A stretch of DNA of 64,000 nt from positions 8,369 through 72,368 of the forward strand of contig CAYWSE010000009.1 in assembly GCA_964461025.1 (NCBI GenBank). Direction: 5' to 3'. The translations under genes and the position numbers were made by a program. The DNA comes from JAHBVL01 sp964461025. Its GTDB lineage: Bacteria > Chloroflexota > Chloroflexia > Thermomicrobiales > UBA6265. Shown in pieces: positions 25,216-34,704 of this stretch (the first letter of the stretch is position 1; every line of letters begins with the position of its first letter). The notes under the pieces were generated by a model that did not search any database, was not told where the DNA came from, and saw only the letters and a list, made by a program, of their open reading frames with translations.

Positions 25216-26379
25216 TTGCCAATTCGAGTCACATCGCGCGGTCCCGATCCGGTCGGACCGAAGCCATTTTCACAGGAGTGGCTTGCTTCCCCCGAGGAAG
25301 CACGCGCGGCGTCGCCTTCGCCGGTTTCACACAATATCCCGAAGGAGGGGATCGTCGCGGGGGCGGTTGTACTCCTGCTCGTGCTCCTGACGCTCCTCTG
25401 GCCGGACAACGTCGGGCTCTTTTCGGAACCTGAAGCCACCACCGTTCCAGTCGTTGCCCTGAACGACCAGACTCCAACGCCCGATGCTTCGTCGAGCGGT
25501 GAGCCTGCCGACCAGGAAAATGCGACGCCCGGTTCAGAGCTGGCCGAGCTCCCGGTGTCGACCCCCGAACAGGAAACTGAATTTTCAACGGCGAATCTGG
25601 AGGGTGCGATTTTTCCGCACTACCGGGTCATTTCCTATTACGGCTTCCCGGGTGAAGAGCTGATGGGCATTCTCGGAGAATACCCACCTGATGAGTTGCT
25701 CGTACATCTGCAACAGCAAGCAGCAGCATTTGAGGAAGCTGATCCGACCAGGCCCACCAAGCTGGCGCTGGAGGTCATTACCTCGGTTGCACAGGGCTGG
25801 CAAGGCGAGGATGGCGACTATCTCGCCTACATCGGGCGCGACAAGCTGATGGAGTATGTCGAGTTCACCGAGCAAAACGATATGCTCCTGATCCTCGACA
25901 TGCAGTTCGGCCGCAAGACGGTGCAGGAAGAATTCGAGGCTGTCCGGGAGTTCCTGCTCTATCCGCACGTGCATCTGGCGCTCGATCCCGAATTCGCGAT
26001 TGATGAAGGCGAAGTTCCCGCCCAGAATTTCGGCGATATCGATGCAGCGGATGTGCAGTATGCGCTCGAGGAGCTGGCGGCGCTGACCGCTGAAAACAAC
26101 CTGCCGCCGAAGATGCTCGTCGTTCACCAGTTCTATCAATCGTCGATCACCAATCGCGAGCAAATTCAGCTCGTGCCTGGCGTGCAGTTCGTACTCGAAG
26201 TCGACGGCTTTGGCAGCCCGGACGAGAAGCGAAGCACGTACGCGACGATCACCGACGGAAGTCCGTCCGAGTTTTTCGGCTTCAAGCTCTGGTATAACCC
26301 CGATCAGGACTATCCCTTGATGACGCCGGCGGAGATCATCGCGCTCGATCCATCGCCGGACCTGATCATTTATCAGTAG
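25216..26379 (+). CDS. Membrane-anchored protein of unknown function
   Basis: Not recognised. The 387-residue protein has a short cytoplasmic N-terminus, one membrane segment at about residues 44-62 (GIVAGAVVLLLVLLTLLWP), a Pro/Thr/Glu-rich spacer to about residue 115, and a globular domain. That domain begins HYRVISYYGFPGEELMGILGEYP and contains LLILDMQFGRKTVQEEFEAV, HLALDPEFAIDEGEVP and KMLVVHQFYQSSI; the alternation of strands ending in acidic or His residues suggests a TIM-barrel-like fold. The start is TTG at 25216. It lies between the hairpin array and the catabolic operon, which starts 37 bases later. Confidence 0.75.
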   Translation: MPIRVTSRGPDPVGPKPFSQEWLASPEEARAASPSPVSHNIPKEGIVAGAVVLLLVLLTLLWPDNVGLFSEPEATTVPVVALNDQTPTPDASSSGEPADQENATPGSELAELPVSTPEQETEFSTANLEGAIFPHYRVISYYGFPGEELMGILGEYPPDELLVHLQQQAAAFEEADPTRPTKLALEVITSVAQGWQGEDGDYLAYIGRDKLMEYVEFTEQNDMLLILDMQFGRKTVQEEFEAVREFLLYPHVHLALDPEFAIDEGEVPAQNFGDIDAADVQYALEELAALTAENNLPPKMLVVHQFYQSSITNREQIQLVPGVQFVLEVDGFGSPDEKRSTYATITDGSPSEFFGFKLWYNPDQDYPLMTPAEIIALDPSPDLIIYQ

Positions 26380-26416
26380 TCGGCGCTTGCCGCTCTTGCA
26401 CGTGGAGGAAACCCGG

Positions 26417-27436
26417 ATGCCGGTTCGATGGGGTTTGATTGGCGCCAGCGACATCGCTGAAACACGGATGATCCCGGCAATGAACGGGGTTGCCGAGAGT
26501 TCGGTTCATGCTGTGGTCAGCTCCAACCCTGAACGCGGCCGCGCCTACGCGCAACGCAACGCCATCCCGAATGCCTACACATCGCTGGACGAGCTGCTTG
26601 CCGATCCCGACGTCGATGCCGTCTACATCAGCACCACAAACGATCAGCATCGCGACCAAACCCTTGCCGCGGCTGCGGCAGGCAAGCACGTTCTCTGCGA
26701 AAAACCGCTGGCTTTGACGGTCGACGATGCTCTGGTAATGAATCAAGCGTGCGCCGATGCGGGTGTCGTGTTCGGCACGAATCACCACCTTCGCAATGCC
26801 GTGACGCATCGAAAAATCCGGGAGTTGGTCGCTTCCGGCGCGATTGGAACACCGCTGGCGGCTCGGGTCTTTCACGCTGTGTTTTTACCCACTCGACTGC
26901 AGGGCTGGAGGATCACCAATCCAGGCGCCGGCGGCGGCGTCGTTCTCGATATCAACGTTCACGATGCCGACACGCTGCGATTCGATCTCGCTGATGACCC
27001 GGTCGAAGTGACGGCGATGACCGCCAATCACGGCATGGCCGGCCCGAACCTCGAAGACAGCGCAATGACCATCATCCGTTTCGCGTCGGGTGTGCTCGCC
27101 CAGACGCACGACGCCTTCACTGTCGAGCACGCCCGCACCGGATTCGAGGTCCACGGCACAGAGGGCTCGCTGCGACTCTCCGAAGCAATGACGCAGGAGC
27201 CCGATGGCGATCTGATGTTGAGCGATAAAAGCGGCACTCGCGCGGTCGATCTCGACGAACATGAGAATCTCTACTTCATATCGGTTCATCGTTTCAATGA
27301 GGCGATTCGCGGCAACGGTGAACCGGCCGCCACTGGCATCGACGGCGTTTGGTCACTGGCCACAGCGCTGGCGGCTCTGGAATCGGCGCGCAGCGGTCGC
27401 ACCGTTCCCTTGTCCATCAAGGCGAGCAACGCTTGA
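26417..27436 (+). CDS. Gfo/Idh/MocA family oxidoreductase
   Basis: NAD(P)-dependent sugar or polyol dehydrogenase, 339 residues. The N-terminal Rossmann start is RWGLIGASDIAETRMIPAM; DAVYISTTNDQHRD and GKHVLCEKPLALT (the EKP motif) follow. The C-terminal domain has DINVHDADTLRF with the conserved Asp/His. GGAGG precedes the ATG at 26417 well placed. Its stop overlaps the next start (TGATG), so it heads a coupled operon with the CoA-transferase, GMC fusion and enoyl-CoA hydratase. The sugar substrate is unknown; inositol- or uronate-type substrates fit the family and the GH88 neighbour. Confidence 0.9.
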   Translation: MPVRWGLIGASDIAETRMIPAMNGVAESSVHAVVSSNPERGRAYAQRNAIPNAYTSLDELLADPDVDAVYISTTNDQHRDQTLAAAAAGKHVLCEKPLALTVDDALVMNQACADAGVVFGTNHHLRNAVTHRKIRELVASGAIGTPLAARVFHAVFLPTRLQGWRITNPGAGGGVVLDINVHDADTLRFDLADDPVEVTAMTANHGMAGPNLEDSAMTIIRFASGVLAQTHDAFTVEHARTGFEVHGTEGSLRLSEAMTQEPDGDLMLSDKSGTRAVDLDEHENLYFISVHRFNEAIRGNGEPAATGIDGVWSLATALAALESARSGRTVPLSIKASNA

Positions 27437-29040
27437 TGCCACAGTTGGGACTGGACGCGAAGATCATCTCGCTCGGCGAAGCTGCAAATCTGATACCGGA
27501 TGAGGCGACTGTGTCCGTCAGCTCGTCGAGTGGACTTGGCTGTCCCGATGCGATGCTGCGAGCCATTGGCGAGCGATTCCGTGCGTCTGGTCATCCACGC
27601 AACTTGACGACGATACATCCGATCGCTGCCGGCGACATGTATGGCATCGATGGCATCGATCACATCGCAGAGGATGGGCTGCTCAGCCGCGTCATCGCTG
27701 GATCGTATCCAAGCGGACCGTCCTCAATGCCGTCGCCAAGAATCTGGCAGATGATTCACGAGAACCGGGTCGCGGCCTGGAATATTCCTTCCGGGATTCT
27801 CTTTCAGTGGCACGCGGACATCGCCACCGGCCGGCCGGGTGTGATGACCAAAGTCGGTATGCACACCTATCTCGATCCGCGCCAGACCGGCGGTCGCATG
27901 AACGAAGTAACGCCAGACGACCTCGTTCGTCTCGTCGAGTTCGATGGCGATGAGTGGCTCTACCTGAAATCGATGCCGATCGACGTGGCCATCGTGCGCG
28001 GCACAACGGCCGACACACGCGGCAATATCGCGATGGAGCACGAAGGGGCGTTTCTTGGTGCGCTCGATCAGGCGATCGCCGCCCGCAACAGCGGCGGCAT
28101 CGTCATTGCGCAAGTCAAGCGGGTCGTCGAATCGGGTACGTTGCCCGCGCATCAGGTCAAGATTCCAGGCGTGATGGTCGATGCCGTTGTCATTGATCCG
28201 GATCAGCTGCAGACGACGCAAACCAGATACGAACCGGCAATCAGCGGTGAGATTCGGGAGCCGCTGAATGGTGTGGAGCCGGTCGAGTTCGGGGCGGAAA
28301 AGATCATCGCCCGCCGTGCTGCGATGGAGCTGCAGCACGGCGAAGCGGTTAATCTCGGTTTCGGCGTGTCGGCTCTGGTGCCGCGCATCCTGCTCGAAGA
28401 GGGACTGCATGGCGAGGTCACGTGGGTGATCGAGCAGGGCGCGGTTGGCGGGCTGCCGCTGCTCGGTTTTCAGTTCGGGTGTGCGGCCAATGCCGAGGCG
28501 ATCATGCCTTCGCCACAGCAGTTCAACTACTTTCAGGGTGGCGGGTTCGATCGCACGATGCTTTCGTTCATGCAGGTTGGACCGGATGGCAGCGTCAATG
28601 TCTCTCGACTGGCGGCCCGGCCGCACGTTACTGCCGGGGTCGGCGGTTTTGTCGACATCACTGCGAACGCCCAGCAGATCGTTTTCAGTGGCTTCCTCAC
28701 CGCAGGCGGGCTCGACCTGGATATCACCGATGGTCGCCTGACCGTCCTTCGCGAAGGCAAAGCGAAGAAATTCGTTCCCCAGCTCGAGCACTACACCTTC
28801 GCCGGACGCAATGCTCGCGAAAAGCACCAGCAGGTCGTATTCGTTACTGAACGCTGTGTGATCCGGCTCGTCGACGGCGCGCTGGTCGTCACGGAGATTG
28901 CGCCCGGCGTCGACATCGAGCGAGATGTGCTCGCCCAGGTGGAGATTCCGTTGCAGGTGTCGTCCGATCTGCGGCTGATGGACGAGCGGATTTTCCGGCC
29001 CGAGCCGATGGGTTTGACACTCAATCGACACGACGTATGA
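27436..29040 (+). CDS. Acetate/propionate-type CoA-transferase (YdiF/PCT family)
   Basis: Family I CoA-transferase with both subunits in one 534-residue chain. The N-terminal AANLIPDEATVSVSSSSGLG, the middle YLDPRQTGGRMNEV, DLVRLVEFDGDEWLYLKS and VVIDPDQLQTTQ, and the C-terminal ERCVIRL...DGALVVTEIAPGVD all match E. coli YdiF in order. The catalytic Glu lies in VIEQGAVGGLP. The chain moves CoA between short acyl acids, so it would activate an organic acid for the enoyl-CoA hydratase encoded two genes later. It overlaps the upstream gene by one base and the downstream gene by four. Confidence 0.9.
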   Translation: MPQLGLDAKIISLGEAANLIPDEATVSVSSSSGLGCPDAMLRAIGERFRASGHPRNLTTIHPIAAGDMYGIDGIDHIAEDGLLSRVIAGSYPSGPSSMPSPRIWQMIHENRVAAWNIPSGILFQWHADIATGRPGVMTKVGMHTYLDPRQTGGRMNEVTPDDLVRLVEFDGDEWLYLKSMPIDVAIVRGTTADTRGNIAMEHEGAFLGALDQAIAARNSGGIVIAQVKRVVESGTLPAHQVKIPGVMVDAVVIDPDQLQTTQTRYEPAISGEIREPLNGVEPVEFGAEKIIARRAAMELQHGEAVNLGFGVSALVPRILLEEGLHGEVTWVIEQGAVGGLPLLGFQFGCAANAEAIMPSPQQFNYFQGGGFDRTMLSFMQVGPDGSVNVSRLAARPHVTAGVGGFVDITANAQQIVFSGFLTAGGLDLDITDGRLTVLREGKAKKFVPQLEHYTFAGRNAREKHQQVVFVTERCVIRLVDGALVVTEIAPGVDIERDVLAQVEIPLQVSSDLRLMDERIFRPEPMGLTLNRHDV

Positions 29041-31283
29041 GCGGCAGTCTCGTACTGAATCCGGTCGAAATCGCCACCGTCGAGGCGATCTTCGAGCGGC
29101 TCTTCCCCGCTGACGGCGATGGTCCGGGCGCTCGCGACATCGGCGCCGCCGCCTATCTCGACCTGGCGCTGGCCGGCGCGCTCAAATCCTTCACCTCTGC
29201 CTATCGAAGCGGTCTCGCCGCGATCGACGGCGCATCGAAATCAGTCGCGGGCGACTCGTTTCGGTTTCTCGCTGCGCCCGAGCAAGATCAGTTGCTGGGC
29301 ATGCTCCAGAACGGCGATCTGCCGGAGCCATTTCCGGTCCCTCAAACGGAATTCTTTGTGTTGATGCGACAGCACTGCCTGGAAGGACTCTTCGCCGATC
29401 CGCTCTATGGGGGCAACCGGAATAAATCTGGCTGGAAGGCGATCGGGCATCCGGGAGTCTGGCTGGAGAACAGCGCGGAGGAGAATCTGCAGGCAGAGCC
29501 GGCCGACAAGGGCGGCCAGGTCCAGAGTCTCGCTGACGTACTGCCTGAACTCGGCAAACGCCCGGCGTGGCAAGACGACGACCTGCTCCTGGAAACAGAC
29601 GCTGCGCTTCACGCACCGGTCGAAGACGCCGATGTCGTGATCGTCGGCATGGGTGGAGTCGGGGCGATGATCGCGCCGATGCTGGTCGAGGCTGGTTTGA
29701 ACGTCGTCGGGTTGGAAGCTGGGCCATTCTGGCGCGATCGTGACTTCGTGCCGGACGAACTAGGCGTCGCGTATTACTGCCGGGCGAGCATGGGTGAGAA
29801 GTTCGGCCAGGAAACACCTCGCTGGCGATTGACTCCTGACCTCCCGACGATCGAGGCGACGTTTTCACTCGGGCGCATGATGAATGGCGTCGGTGGCTCG
29901 GTGATTCACTATGGCGCCTGGTTGCGGCGTTTTCATCCGCACCATTTCCGGCAGCGTTCGCAGATTGTCGAGCGTTGGGGCGAGGGCGCGATCCCCGAGG
30001 GCTGCACCCTCGCCGACTGGCCGGTCGGCTATGACGAGCTCGAACGGTGGATGACCTACGTCGAGCAGCTAGTCGGTGTGGCGGGCGACGAATCGAGCCC
30101 ATTCGTCGAGCGATCTCAGCCACTACCGCTTCCCGTTACCCGGCCATTCCGCCTGGGCAACGCCTTTACGACGGCAACGCGGGCGCGCGGGTTGCACCCG
30201 CACTCCACTCCTGTCGGGCAGACGACTCGCACCAAAGATGGCGGCGAGTTCTCGTATTGCGCGTGGAACAACGGCTTTGGTTCGTGGGATGGCGACAAAT
30301 GGCATCCGGGACGGCAGATCGCCGCGCTGGTACGCGATTCTGAGAACTTCGCGCTTCGCACCCACGCACGGGTCGTCCGAATTCTCACCGATACAGATGG
30401 GCATGCTACCGGCGTCGAATACCTCGACCGCAACGGACGCTTCATCGAGCAGCGGGCGCGCACGGTGATCCTCGCCGCCTACACCTACGAGAACGTCCGC
30501 CTGATGTTCCTCTCCGGCGATGCGAGGCGTCCCGACGGGCTCGGCAATAACACTGGACAGCTTGGCCGCCACTACATGACCAAACAGTTCGCGCATGTCG
30601 ACGGCTATTTTCCCGATCAGATCTTCAACCGGCATACCGGTCCGGCGTCTCAGGCGGTTGTGCTCGACGATTTCCTCGCCGAGTCGTTCGATTCGATGGC
30701 GGCGGGAGGCTTCATCGGCGGAGCGACGCTCGGCGCCGAGAACCAGTTTCTGCCCCTCCAGATCGCCCGAGAGTCGTTGCCGCCCGAGGTTCCGCTGTGG
30801 GGCGCCGAGTACCGGCAGCATCTGCAGAAATGGCAGCATCTGGGCGTCGTCAGAATCCAGCCCGACGCGCTCCCATATGCCTTTCACACCATCGACCTCG
30901 ACCCGGTGCACCGCGACCGGAGTGGTCTCGGCATGCCCGTAGTCCGTCTCACCTATGAATTGCAGGAGAATGAACGCAAGGCCGCCGACTGGTTCGAAGC
31001 GGAAAGCTCCGCAATTTTGCGCGAGATGGGCGCCGTGAAAACCTGGGCCGGACCGCGTTTCACCGGCGTCGGTAGCTCGCACGATCTGGGCGGGTGCCGA
31101 ATGAGCGACGATCCCACCGCTGGCGTCGTCGATCGCGAATTGCAGGTCTACGACACTCCCGGACTTTTCGTCTTTTCCGGCGCGACCTTTCCCACCTGTC
31201 CCGGCATCAATCCAACCCTGACGCTGTGGGCCGTGATGATGTGGGCCGCGGATCGCCTGAAGGAGCGACTGCAAGCCTCATGA
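29037..31283 (+). CDS. Fusion of gluconate 2-dehydrogenase subunit-3-like domain and GMC oxidoreductase
   Basis: A 748-residue flavoprotein. Residues 1-145 resemble the small subunit 3 of membrane gluconate 2-dehydrogenases (ATVEAIFERLFPADGDGPGARDIG, then FFVLMRQHCLEGLFADPLYGGN). The GMC part starts with the FAD dinucleotide fold VVIVGMGGVGAM (about residues 200-211), has GVGGSVIHYGAW, and ends with HDLGGCRMS and GINPTLTLWA, carrying the catalytic His/Asn pair. In gluconate and fructose dehydrogenases the two parts are separate subunits passing electrons to a cytochrome c; none is adjacent here. No Tat leader is present. ATGA overlaps join it to both neighbours. Confidence 0.88.
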   Translation: MSGSLVLNPVEIATVEAIFERLFPADGDGPGARDIGAAAYLDLALAGALKSFTSAYRSGLAAIDGASKSVAGDSFRFLAAPEQDQLLGMLQNGDLPEPFPVPQTEFFVLMRQHCLEGLFADPLYGGNRNKSGWKAIGHPGVWLENSAEENLQAEPADKGGQVQSLADVLPELGKRPAWQDDDLLLETDAALHAPVEDADVVIVGMGGVGAMIAPMLVEAGLNVVGLEAGPFWRDRDFVPDELGVAYYCRASMGEKFGQETPRWRLTPDLPTIEATFSLGRMMNGVGGSVIHYGAWLRRFHPHHFRQRSQIVERWGEGAIPEGCTLADWPVGYDELERWMTYVEQLVGVAGDESSPFVERSQPLPLPVTRPFRLGNAFTTATRARGLHPHSTPVGQTTRTKDGGEFSYCAWNNGFGSWDGDKWHPGRQIAALVRDSENFALRTHARVVRILTDTDGHATGVEYLDRNGRFIEQRARTVILAAYTYENVRLMFLSGDARRPDGLGNNTGQLGRHYMTKQFAHVDGYFPDQIFNRHTGPASQAVVLDDFLAESFDSMAAGGFIGGATLGAENQFLPLQIARESLPPEVPLWGAEYRQHLQKWQHLGVVRIQPDALPYAFHTIDLDPVHRDRSGLGMPVVRLTYELQENERKAADWFEAESSAILREMGAVKTWAGPRFTGVGSSHDLGGCRMSDDPTAGVVDRELQVYDTPGLFVFSGATFPTCPGINPTLTLWAVMMWAADRLKERLQAS

Positions 31284-32062
31284 GCGACTTCACACCGGTG
31301 GACGAACGTATTCGATTGAGCGTCGACGGTCACATCGCCACCGTTGCCATCGACCGGCCGGAAAAACTGAACGCCGTGGCGCCTGAAATGCTCGAAGCGC
31401 TGCGTCTGACCTTCGATCATCTCGACCGGTCCTCCGACGTTCGCGTCATTCTGCTCGAGGCGTCTGGTCCGCGCGCGTTCAGCGTCGGCGCCGACATCAC
31501 CGCCTGGGCGGCGCTCGAAGCGATCGACATGTGGCGCCGCTGGGTGCGGGACGGCAATGCCGCCATCGACTCCATTGCCCGGGTCCGCCAGCCGACGATT
31601 GCCGTGATCCAGGGTCTCGCCCTCGGTGGAGGTCTGGAGCTGGCGCTTGCATGCGATCTGCGCATCGCCAGTGACAGCGCCCGGTTCGGGTCGCCGGAGG
31701 TGCGAATCGCCACCCTTCCCGGTTGGGGAGGCACGGCCCGCCTGATCGAGACGATTGGCATGCCCAGAACCCGGCAGCTGGTGTTCACAGGCGAGCAGAT
31801 CGACGCGTCGACGGCGCTAGCCTGGGGACTGGTCAACGAAGTCGTCGCGGTGGATGCGGTCAAGGAACGGGCTCAGCAATTGGCTGCCTCGATTGCCGCC
31901 AACGCGCCGATCGCCGTGCAGCTTGCCAAAGCGGTTCTGAATAGTGACGGTGGTCCCGTGCTGGAGGCAATCGCCGGCGCCCTGTCAGCGTCGACCGAAG
32001 ACGGACGAGAAGGGATCGCGTCGTTCAAAGAGAAACGGTCCGCGACGTTCGAAGACCGATAA
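31280..32062 (+). CDS. Enoyl-CoA hydratase/isomerase family protein
   Basis: Crotonase-fold protein of 260 residues. The oxyanion-hole segments are FSVGADITAW and ALGGGLELALACDLRIAS; the position of the second catalytic Glu is FGSPEVRIATLPGWGG, where Glu is kept (PEV). It probably hydrates an enoyl-CoA formed from the acid activated by the CoA-transferase two genes earlier. The start codon overlaps the GMC stop by four bases. The frame is open further upstream, but within the GMC gene. Confidence 0.9.
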   Translation: MSDFTPVDERIRLSVDGHIATVAIDRPEKLNAVAPEMLEALRLTFDHLDRSSDVRVILLEASGPRAFSVGADITAWAALEAIDMWRRWVRDGNAAIDSIARVRQPTIAVIQGLALGGGLELALACDLRIASDSARFGSPEVRIATLPGWGGTARLIETIGMPRTRQLVFTGEQIDASTALAWGLVNEVVAVDAVKERAQQLAASIAANAPIAVQLAKAVLNSDGGPVLEAIAGALSASTEDGREGIASFKEKRSATFEDR

Positions 32063-32084
32063 CCAGAGGAAGAGGGCAGAAACC

Positions 32085-33209
32085 TTGATCGATTCCGCAG
32101 CAGCACCGGCGCGCGACGAACTGGAGCGAGCATTTGCCTTCGCCCAGCAGCAGGTACGTAACCTGATCGAATCGGATCCCGATTTCTTCCCGATGTTCAC
32201 GGAGAATGGCCAATGGCGACATCAGCGCGCTGCCTGGACCAACTGGTGTGAGGGATTTTTGCCCGGTCAGATGTGGATCTTCGCTCGTCGCACCGGCGAT
32301 CCGTACTGGCTCGAACGAGCCAAGCACTACTCGCGTCTCTTTGAAGAGCGCAAACAGGACCGCCACGTCCACGACCTCGGATTTCTCTTCTGGTCGACCT
32401 GGAAGCGCTGGTTCGATTGGGAAAGCGATCCGGCGGTCGAGGAGCGGGTTATCACCGCCGGTCAGACGATGGGGCTTCGGTTCAACGAAAAGGGGAAGTT
32501 CCTGCGGTCGTTCGTCGCGCCGGAGAGCACGTTCATCGACATCATGATGAATGTCGGCATCATCTTCTACGCCGCCAACCGGACGGATGACGCCGATCTC
32601 CTGCGACGCGTCACCGAGCACTGCCTGACCACCCGGCGATTCCTCATTCGCGGCGACGGCTCATCCGCCCACGAAGGGATCTTCGATCTCGAGACCGGTG
32701 AGTTTCTGCGCGAATCGACACACCAGGGGTGGCGGAGCGATTCATCGTGGGCGCGCGGTCAGGCATGGGCGCTGTATGGCTTTGGCACGTCGTACCGATT
32801 GAGCGGCGACCGTCGCTTCCTGGAAACGGCGCAGGCTTGCGCCGATTTCTTTATCGAGCGAACACCCGGCCACGGCGTGCCGCCCAACGACTGGGAAGAG
32901 CCGTTGCCAGTTCGCCCATTTGAGAGCTCGGCCGCGGCAATCACGGGAACTGGCTTGTTGCAGCTCGCCGAGCTGGTGGAAGACGTTGATGCCGCTGAGC
33001 GCTATCGAGGCGCGGCGTATAGGATCGCCACGACGCTCGTCTCTCCTGACTTCCTGGCGATCGATACCCCCGGCTGGCAGGGCATCCTGAAACATGGCAG
33101 CTATCACGAGCGCAACGACCTCGGGGTCGACGAAAGCGTCATGTGGGGCGAGTACTTCTTCGTCGAGCTCCTCGACAAACTCCTCGGAGCACCGCACGCC
33201 GCGCCGTAA
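32085..33209 (+). CDS. GH88 unsaturated glucuronyl/galacturonyl hydrolase
   Basis: Alpha/alpha-barrel hydrolase that removes unsaturated uronic acids left by polysaccharide lyases. The 374-residue protein shows the family landmarks: WCEGFLPGQMW, TGDPYWLERAKHY, HDLGF with Asp97, STFIDIMMN with Asp152 (the two catalytic aspartates of the Bacillus enzyme), SSWARGQAWALYGF, and ESSAAAITGTGLLQLAEL. There is no signal peptide, so it acts in the cytoplasm on imported oligosaccharides. TTG at 32085 is the likely start, 22 bases after the hydratase stop. No polysaccharide lyase is nearby. Confidence 0.85.
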   Translation: MIDSAAAPARDELERAFAFAQQQVRNLIESDPDFFPMFTENGQWRHQRAAWTNWCEGFLPGQMWIFARRTGDPYWLERAKHYSRLFEERKQDRHVHDLGFLFWSTWKRWFDWESDPAVEERVITAGQTMGLRFNEKGKFLRSFVAPESTFIDIMMNVGIIFYAANRTDDADLLRRVTEHCLTTRRFLIRGDGSSAHEGIFDLETGEFLRESTHQGWRSDSSWARGQAWALYGFGTSYRLSGDRRFLETAQACADFFIERTPGHGVPPNDWEEPLPVRPFESSAAAITGTGLLQLAELVEDVDAAERYRGAAYRIATTLVSPDFLAIDTPGWQGILKHGSYHERNDLGVDESVMWGEYFFVELLDKLLGAPHAAP

Positions 33210-33282
33210 AGCTGGTGATAATGCCTCATCGATGGCGCGACCGGTCAGCTGGCGGCTGACTGACGGGAGTTGAGGTGAGGCA

Positions 33283-34695
33283 ATGGGTTCGGAGTTTTTC
33301 GCAGGCGTCGCTCGCACGGACATCACACCGCCGACCGGCATCGCGCATACGAATTGGGGCGCACAGACGCATCAGCGGGCGGCAGGCGTCGATCTGCCGC
33401 TCACCGCGACCGCGCTCGCGCTGAGCGATGGCGTCACACAGACGGTGATCGTCGATATCGACACTGGGTATCTCTGGGACGGCTTGGCGACTGAAACGAT
33501 CGAAGCGATCACGACGCTGACTGGCATTCCAGCCGCGAACATCCGGCTGGCCTATTCCCACACGCATTCCGGTCCCTCGACCTCGCGGGCTCGGGCTGAC
33601 TGGGCGGGAGAGGGGAGCGAGATGGTCGCCGCCTATAGCGCCAGTCTCCCCCAGCGACTGGCCGGCGTCTCCTGGGCAGCGGTGCAGGGGATGCGACCCG
33701 CCCGCGTCGGTTCGGGTGTCGGAAGCTCCTCGATCTCCGTGAATCGCCGCTTCCAGCGTCCGGAAGATGGCGAGGTCGTCGTGGGGCGAAACTGGGACGG
33801 ACCAGTCGATCGTGATGTCAATGTCCTGCGGATCGATGGACTCGATGGATCGCCGATCGCGGCTGTCGTCAATTTTCCCTGTCACCCCATCACGGTCGGT
33901 CCGGACAATGAGCTTGTCACACCCGACTATCCAGGCATGGTCCGTTCGACAGTCGAGGCGAACACCGGCGCGACGTGTCTATTCCTGCAGGGCGCAGCCG
34001 GCGACATCGGACCAGTCCGTGGTGTCGCTCAGAACGGCGCCAACGAATACAAGCGGCTCGGCAGACTCCTCGGGCTGGAGGCATCGCGCGTCTGGCTGGA
34101 GATCAGTCCGCAGCCGAAACGCGACCGATACGAGGGGACCCTGGAATCGGGCGCCCCGCTGGCGATTTACACCGACGAGCTCCTCGACGATCCCGACCGC
34201 ACGATTCGCGTCGCTACCCGCACGATGAGTCTGCCGTTGCGTAAGCTGCCGCCGCCAGATGAGATGGACGCCGCGTTCGCCGCCAATCTCGCCGAACTGA
34301 CCGAGCTGCGCGCCAGCAATGGCGATCCCGAGCAGATCAGGCTCGTGACGATGCGCTGCAAGCGAACCGCGATGCGTGCCGAGCTGGCCCGGTCGGTGCA
34401 GGACAAGACGCATCGTGACGTGGAAGCGCAGGCTATTGCCATCGGCGACGACATCGTCATCGTCGCTGTGCCGGGCGAGCCGTTTGTGAAGATTGGACTC
34501 AGCGTCCGCACAGCGTCGCCCTTTCCGGCAACGCTTTTCTCCGGTTACGCCAATGTCGGCTGGTCGTATATCCCGACTGCCGAGGCCTACCCGCTCGGTG
34601 GTTACGAAATCGAGATCACGCCGTGGGACCCTGCGGCGGCCGGGATGATCGTCGATGAATGCCTCGCCATGCTCGGCGAGCTTGCCGCCAGATAA
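33283..34695 (+). CDS. Neutral/alkaline ceramidase-like protein (PF04734 type)
   Basis: A 470-residue protein of the family named for the N-terminal domain of neutral ceramidase. It begins AGVARTDITPPTGIAHTNWG, has LAYSHTHSGPST (the zinc-binding His-x-His-Ser), NFPCHPITVGPDNELVTPDYPG and FLQGAAGDIGPVRG, and ends with GYANVGWSYIPTAEAYPLGGYE. It lacks a signal peptide and the C-terminal domain of true ceramidases. Bacterial members next to sugar genes are common and their substrates are mostly unknown; amide or ester hydrolysis is the likely chemistry. It is 9 bases upstream of the hydroxyacid dehydrogenase. Confidence 0.8.
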   Translation: MGSEFFAGVARTDITPPTGIAHTNWGAQTHQRAAGVDLPLTATALALSDGVTQTVIVDIDTGYLWDGLATETIEAITTLTGIPAANIRLAYSHTHSGPSTSRARADWAGEGSEMVAAYSASLPQRLAGVSWAAVQGMRPARVGSGVGSSSISVNRRFQRPEDGEVVVGRNWDGPVDRDVNVLRIDGLDGSPIAAVVNFPCHPITVGPDNELVTPDYPGMVRSTVEANTGATCLFLQGAAGDIGPVRGVAQNGANEYKRLGRLLGLEASRVWLEISPQPKRDRYEGTLESGAPLAIYTDELLDDPDRTIRVATRTMSLPLRKLPPPDEMDAAFAANLAELTELRASNGDPEQIRLVTMRCKRTAMRAELARSVQDKTHRDVEAQAIAIGDDIVIVAVPGEPFVKIGLSVRTASPFPATLFSGYANVGWSYIPTAEAYPLGGYEIEITPWDPAAAGMIVDECLAMLGELAAR

Positions 34696-34704
34696 GGAGT
34701 CGCG

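Noticed and set aside
27724..29031. 435-residue minus-strand frame opposite the CoA-transferase
   Set aside because: Antisense shadow of a gene with end-to-end similarity to YdiF.
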